A stretch of DNA of 64,000 nucleotides. Origin: Salegentibacter sp. Hel_I_6. GTDB lineage: Bacteria > Bacteroidota > Bacteroidia > Flavobacteriales > Flavobacteriaceae. A program made the translations under genes and the position numbers. Within the stretch, counting starts at the first letter, position 1, and every line of letters begins with the position of its first letter. Below are positions 33,683 through 42,914 of this stretch, piece after piece. The notes below the pieces were generated by a model. The model saw nothing but the letters and a program-made list of their open reading frames with translations. It did no database searches and had not been told where the DNA came from. The DNA lies in the NCBI RefSeq assembly GCF_000745315.1, contig NZ_JQNQ01000001.1, positions 3,906,001 through 3,970,000 of the forward strand. The letters are read 5' to 3'.

Positions 33683-35003
33683 AGACGAACCATTGGCGCA
33701 TTATTCATACGCCCTTATAAGTAACGGAGAAATGGCCCTGGTAGATCCAAGCCGTAATCCTTTGCAATATTATAAATATGCTGAAGAAAATAACGCGAAA
33801 ATCGTAGCGGTATTTGAAACACACCCGCACGCCGATTTTGTAAGCGGGCATTTGCAAATTCAGGAGGAAACCGGTGCGAAAATATATATTAGTGAAAAAG
33901 TTGGGGTAGATTACCCACATACTGCTTTTGATGAAGGGGATGAAGTTAAAATTGGAAATACCAGTATAAAACCTCTTCACACTCCTGGTCACTCGCCAGA
34001 TAGTTTAACTTTTATTGCTGAAGAAAACGGAAAAACCGTGATGTTTAGCGGTGACACGCTTTTTATAGGAAACGTGGGCAGACCAGATTTACGTGAAAAA
34101 GCCGGTAATATGAAGGCTAAACGTGTTGAATTGGCCAAACAGATGTATCATACCATGCAAACTAAATTCAACGATTTACCAGATGATACTTTGGTTTATC
34201 CTGCGCATGGTGCCGGTTCCCTTTGCGGAAAAAATATGAGTGATGCGGCTTCCAGCACTTTAGGAAATGAACGCCAGGGAAATTGGGCGTTCAAAGACCA
34301 AACCGAAGAAGAATTTGTAGAAGAAATATTGAAAGATCAACCGTTTATTCCTTCTTATTTCGGTTTCAACGTAGACTTAAATAGAAATGGAGCTTTAAAT
34401 GTTCAAAAAGCAAAATATGAAGTTCCGGTTAAACTTTATGTAGATTCTGTAGAAAAGGAAGGGATTACCGTTGTAGATACACGTGATGAAAAAGACTATA
34501 AGAAAGGACATTTGCTAAATAGTATTAATATTATGGCGCGTTCTGAAAGTGATAAATTTGAAACCTGGTTGGGTGCTATAATTCAACCCAGGGAAGAATT
34601 TTACCTGGTAGCCGAGAGTGTCGCACAAATGGATGAATTACTGGAAAGGACCGCAAAAGTTGGTTATGAAAAACAGATGATAGGAATAATTACTTTATCT
34701 GATAAAGTTTCAAAATCTTCAGATGATTTCAATTTAGAAGATTTTAAAGCCAATAAAGATAAATATACCATCGTAGATATTAGAAATGCCAGTGAAATTG
34801 CTGAAGGGCAGATCTTTGAAAATGCAGAGGCAATTCCGCTGAATGAATTAAGAGACCGCGCCGATGAACTTTCCGAAGATAAACCTTTTGTAGTTCACTG
34901 TGCGGGCGGATATCGTTCTGCAGCTGGAAGCAGCATTTTAGAGAATAAATTTAGGAATAAGAAAGTTTATGATCTTAGCGATGCGATTAAGGAGTTTTCA
35001 TAA
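33663..35003 (+). CDS. MBL-fold/rhodanese fusion (persulfide dioxygenase-like)
   Basis: The 446-residue protein has an N-terminal beta-lactamase-fold domain with ETHPHADFVSGH (His54, His56, Asp58), then HTPGHSPDS, FSGDTLFIGNVGRPDL and a later PAHGAGSLCG, the iron-binding pattern of ETHE1/persulfide dioxygenases. Two rhodanese-like domains follow (about 255-345 and 355-446). The first lacks the catalytic cysteine; the second has VHCAGGYRS. Such fusions oxidise glutathione- or other low-molecular-weight persulfides to sulfite and move sulfur to thiosulfate. It ends in a strong terminator and is a key gene of the regulon. Confidence 0.9.
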   Translation: MKIKQFKDEPLAHYSYALISNGEMALVDPSRNPLQYYKYAEENNAKIVAVFETHPHADFVSGHLQIQEETGAKIYISEKVGVDYPHTAFDEGDEVKIGNTSIKPLHTPGHSPDSLTFIAEENGKTVMFSGDTLFIGNVGRPDLREKAGNMKAKRVELAKQMYHTMQTKFNDLPDDTLVYPAHGAGSLCGKNMSDAASSTLGNERQGNWAFKDQTEEEFVEEILKDQPFIPSYFGFNVDLNRNGALNVQKAKYEVPVKLYVDSVEKEGITVVDTRDEKDYKKGHLLNSINIMARSESDKFETWLGAIIQPREEFYLVAESVAQMDELLERTAKVGYEKQMIGIITLSDKVSKSSDDFNLEDFKANKDKYTIVDIRNASEIAEGQIFENAEAIPLNELRDRADELSEDKPFVVHCAGGYRSAAGSSILENKFRNKKVYDLSDAIKEFS

Positions 35004-35022
35004 TTAATTAGTTGTTATTTTA

Positions 35023-35058
35023 AAGCCCTGTAGATAATTGAATTTACAGGGCTTTTTT
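35023..35058 (+). terminator. Rho-independent terminator after the MBL-rhodanese gene
   Basis: A 10-bp stem (AGCCCTGTA paired with TACAGGGCT) with a 12-nt loop and a run of seven Ts, about 20 bp past the stop codon. Confidence 0.88.
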
Positions 35059-35183
35059 TATGTTTAATTGTAAACAGATTGAAAATATCCAAAAACTAAA
35101 TCTTGAAAACTCATAAGTAAATGCTCCAAACTTTTTCTATATTTACAACATAAGCTTCAATTTTAAGTTGAAAACCACGAAAT

Positions 35184-35669
35184 ATGGAAAAAAAATATAA
35201 GGTTAAGGTGAATGATTCATTTGAATTTGAATTCACCCAGGACCAAATTACCGCTTTAGATACACAGAAAATTTCTGAAAATAATTTTCACCTTCTTCAA
35301 AATAACCGAAGTTTTAAAGCCGAGGTTTCTTCCGAGAATTTTCTTCAACGTCAGTATGATATTAAGATCAACTCCAATACTTATAAAGTAACTATTTCTA
35401 ATGAGCTGGATTTACTGATAGAAGAAATGGGACTTTCCCTTGGAACTGCACAAATGATTAACGATATAAAAGCGCCAATGCCGGGTCTTATCCTTGAAGT
35501 TAACGTAGAAGAAGGTTCTGAAGTTAAAGAAGGGGATTATTTGCTGGTACTGGAAGCGATGAAAATGGAAAACACCCTTACTGCCCCAAGAGATGGAATA
35601 GTAAAATCTGTTTCAGTAAAGCAGGGACAAACTGTAGAGAAAAATCAGTTATTGATTGAAATGGAATAA
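35184..35669 (+). CDS. Biotin carboxyl carrier protein (acyl-CoA carboxylase subunit)
   Basis: This 161-residue protein has a variable N-terminal region (about 1-90) and a C-terminal biotinyl/lipoyl domain with the biotinylation motif EAMKMENTL (Lys about residue 127) and the upstream APMPGLIL. The carrier moves carboxyl-biotin between the carboxylase and transferase subunits. It is the first of three genes that together make a biotin-dependent acyl-CoA carboxylase, most likely propionyl-CoA carboxylase or a broad acyl-CoA form. Confidence 0.9.
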   Translation: MEKKYKVKVNDSFEFEFTQDQITALDTQKISENNFHLLQNNRSFKAEVSSENFLQRQYDIKINSNTYKVTISNELDLLIEEMGLSLGTAQMINDIKAPMPGLILEVNVEEGSEVKEGDYLLVLEAMKMENTLTAPRDGIVKSVSVKQGQTVEKNQLLIEME

Positions 35670-35721
35670 GCCCCCTAGCCCCCAAAGGGGGAATAAAAAG
35701 TTTGAATTCAAAAAAGATAAA

Positions 35722-37164
35722 ATGAAAAAAATATTAGTAGCTAATAGGGGAGAGATTGCTTTGCGGGTAATGAAAACCATTCAAAAAATGGGAATCAAAA
35801 CCGTAGCAATTTTTTCTAAAGCCGATAGGAACGCACCCCACGTGAAATTTGCAGATGAGGCAGTGTGTATTGGGGAAGCTCCTTCTAACGAATCGTATTT
35901 AAAAGGCGATAAAATAATTGAAGTAGCAAACGAATTAGGTGTAGATGGAATACATCCCGGCTACGGATTTTTAAGTGAAAATGCCGGTTTTGCCGAAAAT
36001 GTAGAGAAAAACGGAATCACCTGGATTGGTCCGGGTTCTAAAGCCATTAAAATTATGGGGAGCAAATTAGCTGCTAAAGATGCGGTTAAGGAATATGATA
36101 TCCCCATGGTTCCAGGAATTGACGAAGCGATTACCGATCCCGAAGAAGCAAGGAAAATCGCCAAAGAAATAGGATTTCCAATTTTGATAAAAGCCTCTGC
36201 CGGTGGTGGTGGTAAAGGAATGCGTATCGTTGAAAAGGAAAAAGATTTAGAAGATCAAATGAAACGTGCCATTAGCGAAGCCGAATCTGCTTTTGGAGAT
36301 GGTTCGGTTTTTATAGAGAAATATGTTTCCTCTCCGCGCCACATTGAGATCCAGGTTTTAGCCGATTCCCATGGAAATTATATTCATCTTTTTGAACGGG
36401 AGTGCAGCGTGCAGCGTAGGCATCAAAAAGTGGTTGAAGAAGCGCCTTCGGTAGTTTTAGATTCAAAACTTCGCAAACAAATGGGAAAAGCCGCTGTAAA
36501 AGTGGCAAAAGCTTGTGATTATGTAGGCGCTGGAACTGTAGAATTTTTATTCGATGAAAATGAGAATTTCTATTTCCTGGAAATGAATACCCGTTTGCAA
36601 GTGGAACACCCCGTTACCGAATATATTACTGGTGTAGATCTGGTTGAGCAACAGATTAGAATTGCAAGAGGTGAGAAGTTGAAATTGAATCAGGAAGATT
36701 TAAAAATAAAGGGGCACGCCATGGAACTTCGGGTATATGCCGAAGATCCTATGGATAATTTTATGCCCAGTGTTGGGAATTTGGAAAAATACCGAATTCC
36801 GCACGGAGAGAATATTAGGGTTGATAACGGGTTTGAAGAAGGAATGGAAGTCCCTATTTATTACGACCCAATGCTGGCAAAATTAATTACCTACGGAAAA
36901 ACCCGTGAAGAAGCAATTCAGTTAATGCTGAAAGCCATCGCTGAGTATGAAGTTGAAGGCGTAATGACCACGCTTCCTTTTGGAAAATTTGTTTTTGAGC
37001 ACGAAGCTTTTAGAAGCGGGAATTTTGATACGCATTTCGTAAAGAATTATTATTCCGCAGAAAAATTGCAGGATGAGATCAAAGAGGAAGCTAAACTTGC
37101 CGCGTTGGTAGCTTTAAAGAAATACCTAAAAGACCGGGAACAAGTGCGTATTCCACAAAATTAA
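35722..37164 (+). CDS. Biotin carboxylase subunit of acyl-CoA carboxylase
   Basis: The protein has 480 residues from the ATG at 35722. An earlier frame to 35656 overlaps the carrier gene and passes through a C/G-rich palindrome, so it is rejected. It opens with KKILVANRGEIALRVM and carries the ATP-grasp motifs KASAGGGGKGMR and FLEMNTRLQVEHPVTE. It carboxylates biotin on the carrier using bicarbonate and ATP. The spacer (35670-35721) holds a CCCCC..GGGGG palindrome. Confidence 0.93.
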   Translation: MKKILVANRGEIALRVMKTIQKMGIKTVAIFSKADRNAPHVKFADEAVCIGEAPSNESYLKGDKIIEVANELGVDGIHPGYGFLSENAGFAENVEKNGITWIGPGSKAIKIMGSKLAAKDAVKEYDIPMVPGIDEAITDPEEARKIAKEIGFPILIKASAGGGGKGMRIVEKEKDLEDQMKRAISEAESAFGDGSVFIEKYVSSPRHIEIQVLADSHGNYIHLFERECSVQRRHQKVVEEAPSVVLDSKLRKQMGKAAVKVAKACDYVGAGTVEFLFDENENFYFLEMNTRLQVEHPVTEYITGVDLVEQQIRIARGEKLKLNQEDLKIKGHAMELRVYAEDPMDNFMPSVGNLEKYRIPHGENIRVDNGFEEGMEVPIYYDPMLAKLITYGKTREEAIQLMLKAIAEYEVEGVMTTLPFGKFVFEHEAFRSGNFDTHFVKNYYSAEKLQDEIKEEAKLAALVALKKYLKDREQVRIPQN

Positions 37165-37278
37165 TATTCCAATCTCTTTAAGCTGAAGTAAATTACCTCG
37201 CGGCAAACCCATGAGGAATTAAATGTAAAATTTTTCAATTTCGAGAAAAATCTCGATTATCGAGTAAAAAAAATATTG

Positions 37279-38820
37279 ATGAGTCAAAATATAGAAAAGT
37301 TACAGGATAAAATTAAAAAAGCGCATCTCGGTGGGGGTAAGAAGCGTATTGCAAAGCAGCACGCACAAAAAAAACTTACTGCCAGGGAACGCGTAGATTA
37401 TTTGCTGGATGAAGGTTCTTTTGAAGAAATCGGGATTTTGGTAACCCACCGAACTACCGGTTTTGGGATGGAAAAGCAAAAATATTATGGCGACGGAGTA
37501 GTAACTGGATACGGTACCATTAACGGAAAACTGGTCTATCTTTTTGCCCAGGATTTTACCGTTTTTGGCGGTTCTCTTTCTGAAACGCACGCTGAGAAAA
37601 TTTGTAAAGTGATGGACCTGGCTGTGAAAGTGGGGGCACCTATGATTGGTTTAAACGATTCTGGTGGGGCGAGAATTCAGGAAGGCGTAAAATCTTTAGG
37701 AGGTTATGCCGATATTTTCCATAGAAATGTAAAAGCATCAGGCGTTATTCCGCAGATTTCAGCAATCATGGGACCTTGCGCCGGTGGTGCGGTTTATTCG
37801 CCAGCTATGACCGATTTTACACTTATGGTTCAGGATACCAGTTATATGTTTGTTACCGGGCCCAATGTGGTGAAAACGGTAACGAATGAAGAAGTGACTT
37901 CCGAAGAACTTGGCGGTGCTTCTACCCACGCTACAAAATCGGGAGTTACCCATATAACCTCTTTTAACGATATCGCTTGCCTGGAAGATATCAAGAAATT
38001 GGTGAGCTATATGCCGCAAAACAATAAAAAGGCACCGGAAAAACTTCCGTATGAATTAGGTGATGAAATTAGGGAAGAGCTGGATTCTTTAATTCCAGAT
38101 AGTTCGAATAAGCCTTACGATATGCACGAGGTGATTCGTGGAATTATAGATGAAGATTCTTTTTACGAAATTCATAAAGATTACGCCGATAATATTATTG
38201 TTGGTTTTGCGCGTTTGGGAGGAAGAAGTGTTGGAATTGTTGCCAATCAACCCATGAGCCTAGCCGGGGTTTTAGATGTAGATTCTTCGAAGAAAGCCGC
38301 TCGTTTTACTCGTTTTTGCGATTGTTTTAATATTCCGTTGCTGGTGCTGGTTGATGTTCCCGGGTTTTTACCAGGAACCGATCAGGAATGGAATGGAATT
38401 ATTCTGAACGGAGCTAAACTGCTTTATGCGCTAAGTGAAGCTACAGTTCCAAAAGTAACCGTAATTACTAGAAAAGCTTATGGTGGTGCTTATGATGTAA
38501 TGAACTCCAAACATATTGGCGCCGATCTTAACTTTGCCTGGCCCACGGCTGAAATTGCCGTAATGGGAGCAAAAGGGGCGAGTGAAATTATTTTCAGAAA
38601 AGAAATTCAGGAAGCAGAAGATAGCGAAGCTAAATTAGCTGAAAAAGAGACCGAATATGCGGAAACTTTTGCGAATCCATTTGAAGCTGCACAACGCGGA
38701 TTTATTGATGAGGTAATTATGCCAAAAGAAACCCGTAGAAAATTACTGAAAGCTTTTAGTATGCTTGAGGATAAAAAAGTATTAAGACCGAAAAGAAAGC
38801 ACGGAAATATTCCATTGTAA
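37279..38820 (+). CDS. Acyl-CoA (propionyl-CoA-type) carboxylase carboxyltransferase subunit
   Basis: The protein has 513 residues from the ATG at 37279; a TTG 3 bp before is not needed. Two crotonase-like halves are visible. One has [13 protein letters not shown] and [13 protein letters not shown]; the second has [14 protein letters not shown] and [13 protein letters not shown] with [12 protein letters not shown]. This is the pattern of PccB/AccD-type carboxyltransferases that use propionyl- or methylcrotonyl-CoA. The ACC-specific N-terminal zinc ribbon is absent, which favours propionyl-CoA over acetyl-CoA. Together with the two preceding genes it forms a complete enzyme. Confidence 0.92.
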   Translation: MSQNIEKLQDKIKKAHLGGGKKRIAKQHAQKKLTARERVDYLLDEGSFEEIGILVTHRTTGFGMEKQKYYGDGVVTGYGTINGKLVYLFAQDFTVFGGSLSETHAEKICKVMDLAVKVGAPMIGLNDSGGARIQEGVKSLGGYADIFHRNVKASGVIPQISAIMGPCAGGAVYSPAMTDFTLMVQDTSYMFVTGPNVVKTVTNEEVTSEELGGASTHATKSGVTHITSFNDIACLEDIKKLVSYMPQNNKKAPEKLPYELGDEIREELDSLIPDSSNKPYDMHEVIRGIIDEDSFYEIHKDYADNIIVGFARLGGRSVGIVANQPMSLAGVLDVDSSKKAARFTRFCDCFNIPLLVLVDVPGFLPGTDQEWNGIILNGAKLLYALSEATVPKVTVITRKAYGGAYDVMNSKHIGADLNFAWPTAEIAVMGAKGASEIIFRKEIQEAEDSEAKLAEKETEYAETFANPFEAAQRGFIDEVIMPKETRRKLLKAFSMLEDKKVLRPKRKHGNIPL

Positions 38821-38833
38821 ACCTGAATTGAAA

Positions 38834-39733
38834 ATGAAGAAATTCAATAGAATAGTTTGTGTAGACCATACAAAATTAGAAGACTGGGCTATAGATAAAC
38901 TTAAGGAATTTAGTGAGGCTAAAGTTGATGTTTATAAAGATAGTCCCGAAACAGAAAAAGAACTTATTAATCGAATTGGCGATGCCGAAGCTGTTATAGT
39001 TTCCTGGAAAACCCAAATTCCAGAAAATGTTATAAAGCAATGCAGCAATCTTAAATATATTGGCATGGCTTGCAGCCTTTATGATGATGAATCAGCAAAC
39101 GTAGCGGTAGATTTTGCCAGGGAAAAAGGGATTACCGTGAAAGGGATTTTCGATTATGGTGATCCTGGGGTTATAGAATTTATAATTTCTGAATTGATAA
39201 GATTGCTACACGGATTTGGTGAAAATCAGTGGCGAAAATTGCCGGTAGAACTTACCGATAAAAAGATTGGGATTTTAGGGCTGGGAACCACAGGACAAAT
39301 GTTGGCCGAAGCTTTATTTCCGCTGGGAGCCGATCTTTATTATTTCAGTAGAAGTAGGAAAAAAGATTGGGAAGAAAAAGGAATAAAATACCTGGAATTG
39401 GAAGAGTTGCTGGAAACCACCGAAATTATTTCGCTGCACCTTCCGAAGAATATCGAAATTTTATCAGAAAAGGAATTTAAAACTTTTGGTTCAGGAAAAA
39501 TATTGATCAATACTTCGCTGGGACTTCCATTTGAAGAAAAAGCTTTTGTAAAATGGATAAAAGCTGAAGGAAACTTTGCGATTTTCGACGGGGATGGCGG
39601 GGCTTCGTTATCCGAAGAAACAAAGGAAATAAATCGGGTGATCTCCTACGATAAAAGCGCCGGTTGGAGCGCAGAAACCCAAAGGCGTTTATCGGAAAAA
39701 GTGTTGGAGAATTTGAAATCTTATTTCAACTAA
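38834..39733 (+). CDS. D-2-hydroxyacid dehydrogenase family protein
   Basis: The protein has 299 residues from the ATG at 38834; a TTG 6 bp upstream is weaker. It has the NAD-binding fingerprint IGILGLGTTGQMLAEAL (about 150-166) and an INTSLG segment equivalent to the usual INxxRG. The Arg of that segment is missing, so activity on standard hydroxyacids is uncertain. The gene follows the carboxylase by 13 bp and probably shares its transcript. Neither the substrate nor a link to sulfur metabolism is visible. Confidence 0.72.
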   Translation: MKKFNRIVCVDHTKLEDWAIDKLKEFSEAKVDVYKDSPETEKELINRIGDAEAVIVSWKTQIPENVIKQCSNLKYIGMACSLYDDESANVAVDFAREKGITVKGIFDYGDPGVIEFIISELIRLLHGFGENQWRKLPVELTDKKIGILGLGTTGQMLAEALFPLGADLYYFSRSRKKDWEEKGIKYLELEELLETTEIISLHLPKNIEILSEKEFKTFGSGKILINTSLGLPFEEKAFVKWIKAEGNFAIFDGDGGASLSEETKEINRVISYDKSAGWSAETQRRLSEKVLENLKSYFN

Positions 39734-39752
39734 ATCATTCCATTTAAATTTA

Positions 39753-39782
39753 AACCTCACAAGTTTCCAAAACCTGTGAGGT
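39753..39782. terminator. Terminator hairpin (AACCTC..GAGGTT family)
   Basis: AACCTCACAAGTTT pairs, with one mismatch, to AAACCTGTGAGGTT, followed by a run of Ts. It closes the carboxylase/dehydrogenase unit and is related to the hairpins at 26223 and 42799. Confidence 0.8.
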
Positions 39783-39851
39783 TTTTTCATTTAATGTCTT
39801 TAAAACCTCACCTTTAATTTAGATCAGGGTCTATTCTAATAGCTTCGCCTT

Positions 39852-39895
39852 GTAACAATTGTTACTGTCTTCCTTCGTAAATTAGGTTTAATTTG
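39852..39895 (+). promoter_or_regulatory. Regulated promoter 4 (YeeE/YedE pair)
   Basis: The operator GTAACAATTGTTAC (39852-39865) is a perfect 14-bp palindrome. Exactly 22 bp follow, then TTAATTTG (39888-39895) and C. The -7 element deviates from TAnnTTTG at one base. The ATG of the first YeeE/YedE gene is 22 bp further. Confidence 0.8.
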
Positions 39896-39917
39896 CACTT
39901 CATAAAAAATAAAAACT

Positions 39918-40475
39918 ATGGAATGGATTTTTGAGCCCTGGCCCTGGTATGTATCAGGTCCGCTTATAGCGGTAACAATGTTTTTGCTAATTTTTATCGG
40001 GAAACAATTTGGAATGTCTTCCAACCTTAGGACGATGTGCACCATGTGCGGTGCCGATTCTAAAGCTGATTTCTTTGATTTTGATTGGAGATCGCAACGT
40101 TGGAACTTAATTGTAGTGGCAGGGGCTATCATAGGCGGATTCATTGGCGCCAATTTGTTAAGCAATGATCTTTCAGTCGCTATAAATCCAGATACAGTCT
40201 CTCTTTTGGAAGATTTAGGATTTAATAGCGCCGGTGAAGCTTATCTACCCACCGAATTATATTCCTGGGAAGCAGTTGGAGGAATAAAAGCGTTAATCGT
40301 TCTTTTAATAGGCGGAATTTTAATTGGTTTTGGAGCGCGTTATGCCGGGGGGTGCACTTCTGGTCACGCCATTTCAGGGCTTAGTAATTTGCAATTACCT
40401 TCTTTAATCGCCGTTGTTGGATTTTTTATTGGAGGTTTGGTGATGGTACATGTATTATTTCCGCTAATATTTTAA
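39918..40475 (+). CDS. YeeE/YedE sulfur-compound transporter, N-terminal-type subunit
   Basis: This 185-residue membrane protein has four or five transmembrane segments. The conserved motif GARYAGGCTSGHAISG holds the cysteine that carries or passes sulfur in thiosulfate transporters of the YeeE family. Two more cysteines lie in RTMCTMCGADS. In this phylum the protein is split into two halves; the second half is the next gene, 9 bp away. It likely moves thiosulfate or sulfane sulfur across the inner membrane. Confidence 0.88.
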   Translation: MEWIFEPWPWYVSGPLIAVTMFLLIFIGKQFGMSSNLRTMCTMCGADSKADFFDFDWRSQRWNLIVVAGAIIGGFIGANLLSNDLSVAINPDTVSLLEDLGFNSAGEAYLPTELYSWEAVGGIKALIVLLIGGILIGFGARYAGGCTSGHAISGLSNLQLPSLIAVVGFFIGGLVMVHVLFPLIF

Positions 40476-40484
40476 ATTGAAATT

Positions 40485-40898
40485 ATGAGAAGTATAGGAT
40501 ATTTATTGATTGGTATATTTTTTGGAATCGTAATGTTTAAATCTGAAGCCGCTTCCTGGTTCAGAATTTATGAGATGTTTCAGTTTCAATCATTCCATAT
40601 GTACGGAATTATGGGGTCAGCCTTGTTTTTAGGAATAATTGGCGTACAAATTATAAAACGAAAAAACCTTAAATCTTTTTATGGTGAACGAATTTCTTTT
40701 GTTCCGAAAGAAAAAAGTTTTAGCCGTTATATGTATGGCGGAATTATTTTCGGATTAGGCTGGGCGCTTGCAGGTGCTTGCCCTGGACCAATTTTTACTT
40801 TAGTTGGTGCAGGGTTTATGCCTATTTTAATTGTTTTTGCAGGGTCACTTTTAGGAACTTTTTTATATGGATTGCTTCGGAAGAAACTTCCGCATTAG
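40485..40898 (+). CDS. YeeE/YedE (DUF6691-type) transporter, second subunit
   Basis: The 137-residue membrane protein has four transmembrane segments and the second half-motif GWALAGACPGPIFTLVGAG, with the conserved cysteine in ACPGP. It is encoded directly after the first YeeE/YedE gene and would complete a heteromeric sulfur-compound transporter. It is the last gene under promoter 4. Confidence 0.87.
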   Translation: MRSIGYLLIGIFFGIVMFKSEAASWFRIYEMFQFQSFHMYGIMGSALFLGIIGVQIIKRKNLKSFYGERISFVPKEKSFSRYMYGGIIFGLGWALAGACPGPIFTLVGAGFMPILIVFAGSLLGTFLYGLLRKKLPH

Positions 40899-40954
40899 GA
40901 GGCAATAAATCACCACGGTAGAAAGTCTATCGAGCTAAACGTGAAAATTGAAAA

Positions 40955-41584
40955 TTAATTACTTTTTTCCGAAGAAATATAGAAATAGGGGAGTGAGATA
41001 TGATATTTCACAACAATAATGCGAATAGAAATAACGATTAGGGAGGTGGTAAGGTAAATGATATCCTGGTTAATGCCTAAATCATGCATAATCACGAAAA
41101 CAAGTCCACCAAAGATACAGGCGGTTGCATAAATTTCTTTTCTAAAGATTACCGGAATTTCATTACAAAGAATATCCCTAATTGCACCTCCAAAAGTTCC
41201 CGTCATGGCGCCTAAAGCCACGCAAATTATGGGATCAAGACCATTTCTAATTCCTATTTCAACACCGGTTATAGTGAAAATGCCTAAACCTATGGTATCA
41301 AACAGGAAAAGAGATTTTTTAAGGTAATTAATTTTATTTCTAAAAATAATAGCAAGTACGGTAACAACGCCAATAAGATAGATATAAATAGTATTTTCCA
41401 TCCAGGTAACTGGGGTGTTTCCAATAAGGGTGTCGCGTAAAGTACCGCCACCAATAGCCGTAACAAAACCGATAATAAAAATACCAAAGAGGTCCAGTCT
41501 TCGGTCCATAGCAGCCAAAGCGCCAGAAATAGCGAAGGCTATTGTCCCCAGGATATCAAGTATATTGAATAAAGTAAGTTCCAT
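40955..41584 (-). CDS. TRIC/UPF0126-family membrane channel protein
   Basis: The 209-residue protein has seven transmembrane segments in two repeated halves, each with a glycine-rich hinge motif: GGGTLRDTLIGNTPVTW and GGAIRDILCNEIPVIF. This is the pattern of bacterial trimeric intracellular cation channel homologues (YicG/UPF0126), with glycine transport suggested for some. It is a single gene, convergent with the YeeE/YedE pair. Confidence 0.85.
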   Translation of the reverse strand: MELTLFNILDILGTIAFAISGALAAMDRRLDLFGIFIIGFVTAIGGGTLRDTLIGNTPVTWMENTIYIYLIGVVTVLAIIFRNKINYLKKSLFLFDTIGLGIFTITGVEIGIRNGLDPIICVALGAMTGTFGGAIRDILCNEIPVIFRKEIYATACIFGGLVFVIMHDLGINQDIIYLTTSLIVISIRIIVVKYHISLPYFYISSEKSN

Positions 41585-41751
41585 TTACTCGATAATCAAA
41601 ATTTAAATGCTTTTAGGTTGTTTCCAGACAAAGGTATAGTTAAATTTTGGGAAGCCCCTAATTTTTGTTTTCTCAATGAAATCTATACCTTCAAATTATT
41701 TACTAATAGGAAAACTTAATGAGTTTAGCCTTAGAATATAACGAAAGTTAG

Positions 41752-41759
41752 TACTTTTG
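41752..41759 (+). promoter_or_regulatory. -7 element of trxB promoter
   Basis: TACTTTTG matches the Bacteroidota -7 consensus TAnnTTTG and lies directly before the first ATG (41761). Transcription would start inside or after that ATG, which is why the second ATG at 41782 is preferred. Confidence 0.65.
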
Positions 41760-41781
41760 TATGACAGAAAAACAAGATAAA

Positions 41782-42774
41782 ATGAGTGATAAAATAGAAA
41801 GAATAAAAACATTAATTATTGGATCTGGACCTGCGGGATATACCGCTGCAATTTATGCTTCCAGGGCAGATCTTAAACCGGTTATGTATACTGGAATGGA
41901 GCCCGGCGGACAGTTAACCACAACTACCGAAGTGGATAATTTTCCTGGTTATGCTGATGGCGTAGATGGACCAAAAATGATGATGGATTTGCAAAAGCAG
42001 GCTGAACGTTTTGGTACTGAAGTACGAATTGGTATGGTAACCGAGGTTGAATTAAATGATAAGGTTGGAGGCATTCACCGAGCTTGTGTAGATAATGCTA
42101 CCTGGGTTGAAGCCGAAACTATAATTATTTCTACCGGTGCAACGGCTAAGTATCTTGGTTTGCCTAGTGAACAACGTTTACGTGGCGGTGGGGTTTCTGC
42201 ATGTGCTGTTTGTGACGGATTTTTCTATAAAGGTCAGGATGTGGCAATCGTTGGTGGTGGAGATACCGCTGCAGAAGAGGCTACATACCTAGCCAATATT
42301 TGCAATAAAGTAACGATGTTGGTAAGAGGCGACCAAATGCGAGCTTCCAAAGCTATGCAACATAGAGTTACCAGTACAAAGAACATCGATCTTCGTTATA
42401 ATACAGAGATAGAAGAAGTTGTGGGAGATCAGGTAGTAGAAGGTCTTAAAATGATAAACAACCAAACCGGTGAAAAAGAACAAATTGATATTACGGGACT
42501 GTTTATTGCGATTGGACATAAACCAAATACTGACATCTTTAAAGGAAAATTAACGATGGACGAAACCGGGTATCTAATTACTGAGTCTAAATCTACTAAA
42601 ACTAATATTCCGGGTGTTTTTGCTTCTGGAGATGTTCAGGATAAAATTTATCGCCAGGCGGTTACCGCAGCAGGGACAGGTTGTATGGCCGCTCTTGATG
42701 CAGAGCGTTATTTAGCAGAAGTTGAAAGCGAAGCAGGGGAAGAAGTGAAAACTACCAAGAAAGTAGAAGCTTAA
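41782..42774 (+). CDS. trxB: Thioredoxin-disulfide reductase
   Basis: The protein has 330 residues from the ATG at 41782. An upstream ATG at 41761 adds MTEKQDK but sits on the promoter. The FAD-binding motif GSGPAGYTAAIYA, redox-active cysteines SACAVCDG, NADP motif VGGGDTAAEEATYL and C-terminal GDVQDKIYRQAVTAAGTGCMAALDA are all present. It reduces thioredoxin with NADPH in the cytoplasm. The C-terminal tail is Glu/Lys-rich and slightly longer than in E. coli TrxB. Confidence 0.95.
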   Translation: MSDKIERIKTLIIGSGPAGYTAAIYASRADLKPVMYTGMEPGGQLTTTTEVDNFPGYADGVDGPKMMMDLQKQAERFGTEVRIGMVTEVELNDKVGGIHRACVDNATWVEAETIIISTGATAKYLGLPSEQRLRGGGVSACAVCDGFFYKGQDVAIVGGGDTAAEEATYLANICNKVTMLVRGDQMRASKAMQHRVTSTKNIDLRYNTEIEEVVGDQVVEGLKMINNQTGEKEQIDITGLFIAIGHKPNTDIFKGKLTMDETGYLITESKSTKTNIPGVFASGDVQDKIYRQAVTAAGTGCMAALDAERYLAEVESEAGEEVKTTKKVEA

Positions 42775-42798
42775 TCCTTATAATCTCAAAAAATATCA

Positions 42799-42830
42799 AA
42801 CCTCACAGGTCATCAAAACCTGTGAGGTTT
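42799..42830 (+). terminator. Terminator hairpin after trxB (AACCTC..GAGGTT family)
   Basis: AACCTCACAGGT pairs with ACCTGTGAGGTT across a short loop, with a run of seven Ts on the plus strand, about 25 bp after the trxB stop. Confidence 0.88.
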
Positions 42831-42874
42831 TTTTGTATTCATATATAAAACAGGAATCACAAAAACATCAGCAT

Positions 42875-42905
42875 AGATCCTGAATCAAGTTCAGGATGAC
42901 GATTG
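42875..42905. repeat. REP-like palindrome
   Basis: ATCCTGAATCAAGTTCAGGAT is a palindrome with the same core as the repeats at 27941 and 55481, located between two convergent transcription units. Confidence 0.75.
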
Positions 42906-42914
42906 GGTAGTAAT

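Noticed and set aside
41761..41781. Upstream ATG as trxB start
   Set aside because: It directly follows the -7 element, so it would not be in the mRNA with a leader; the ATG at 41782 fits better.
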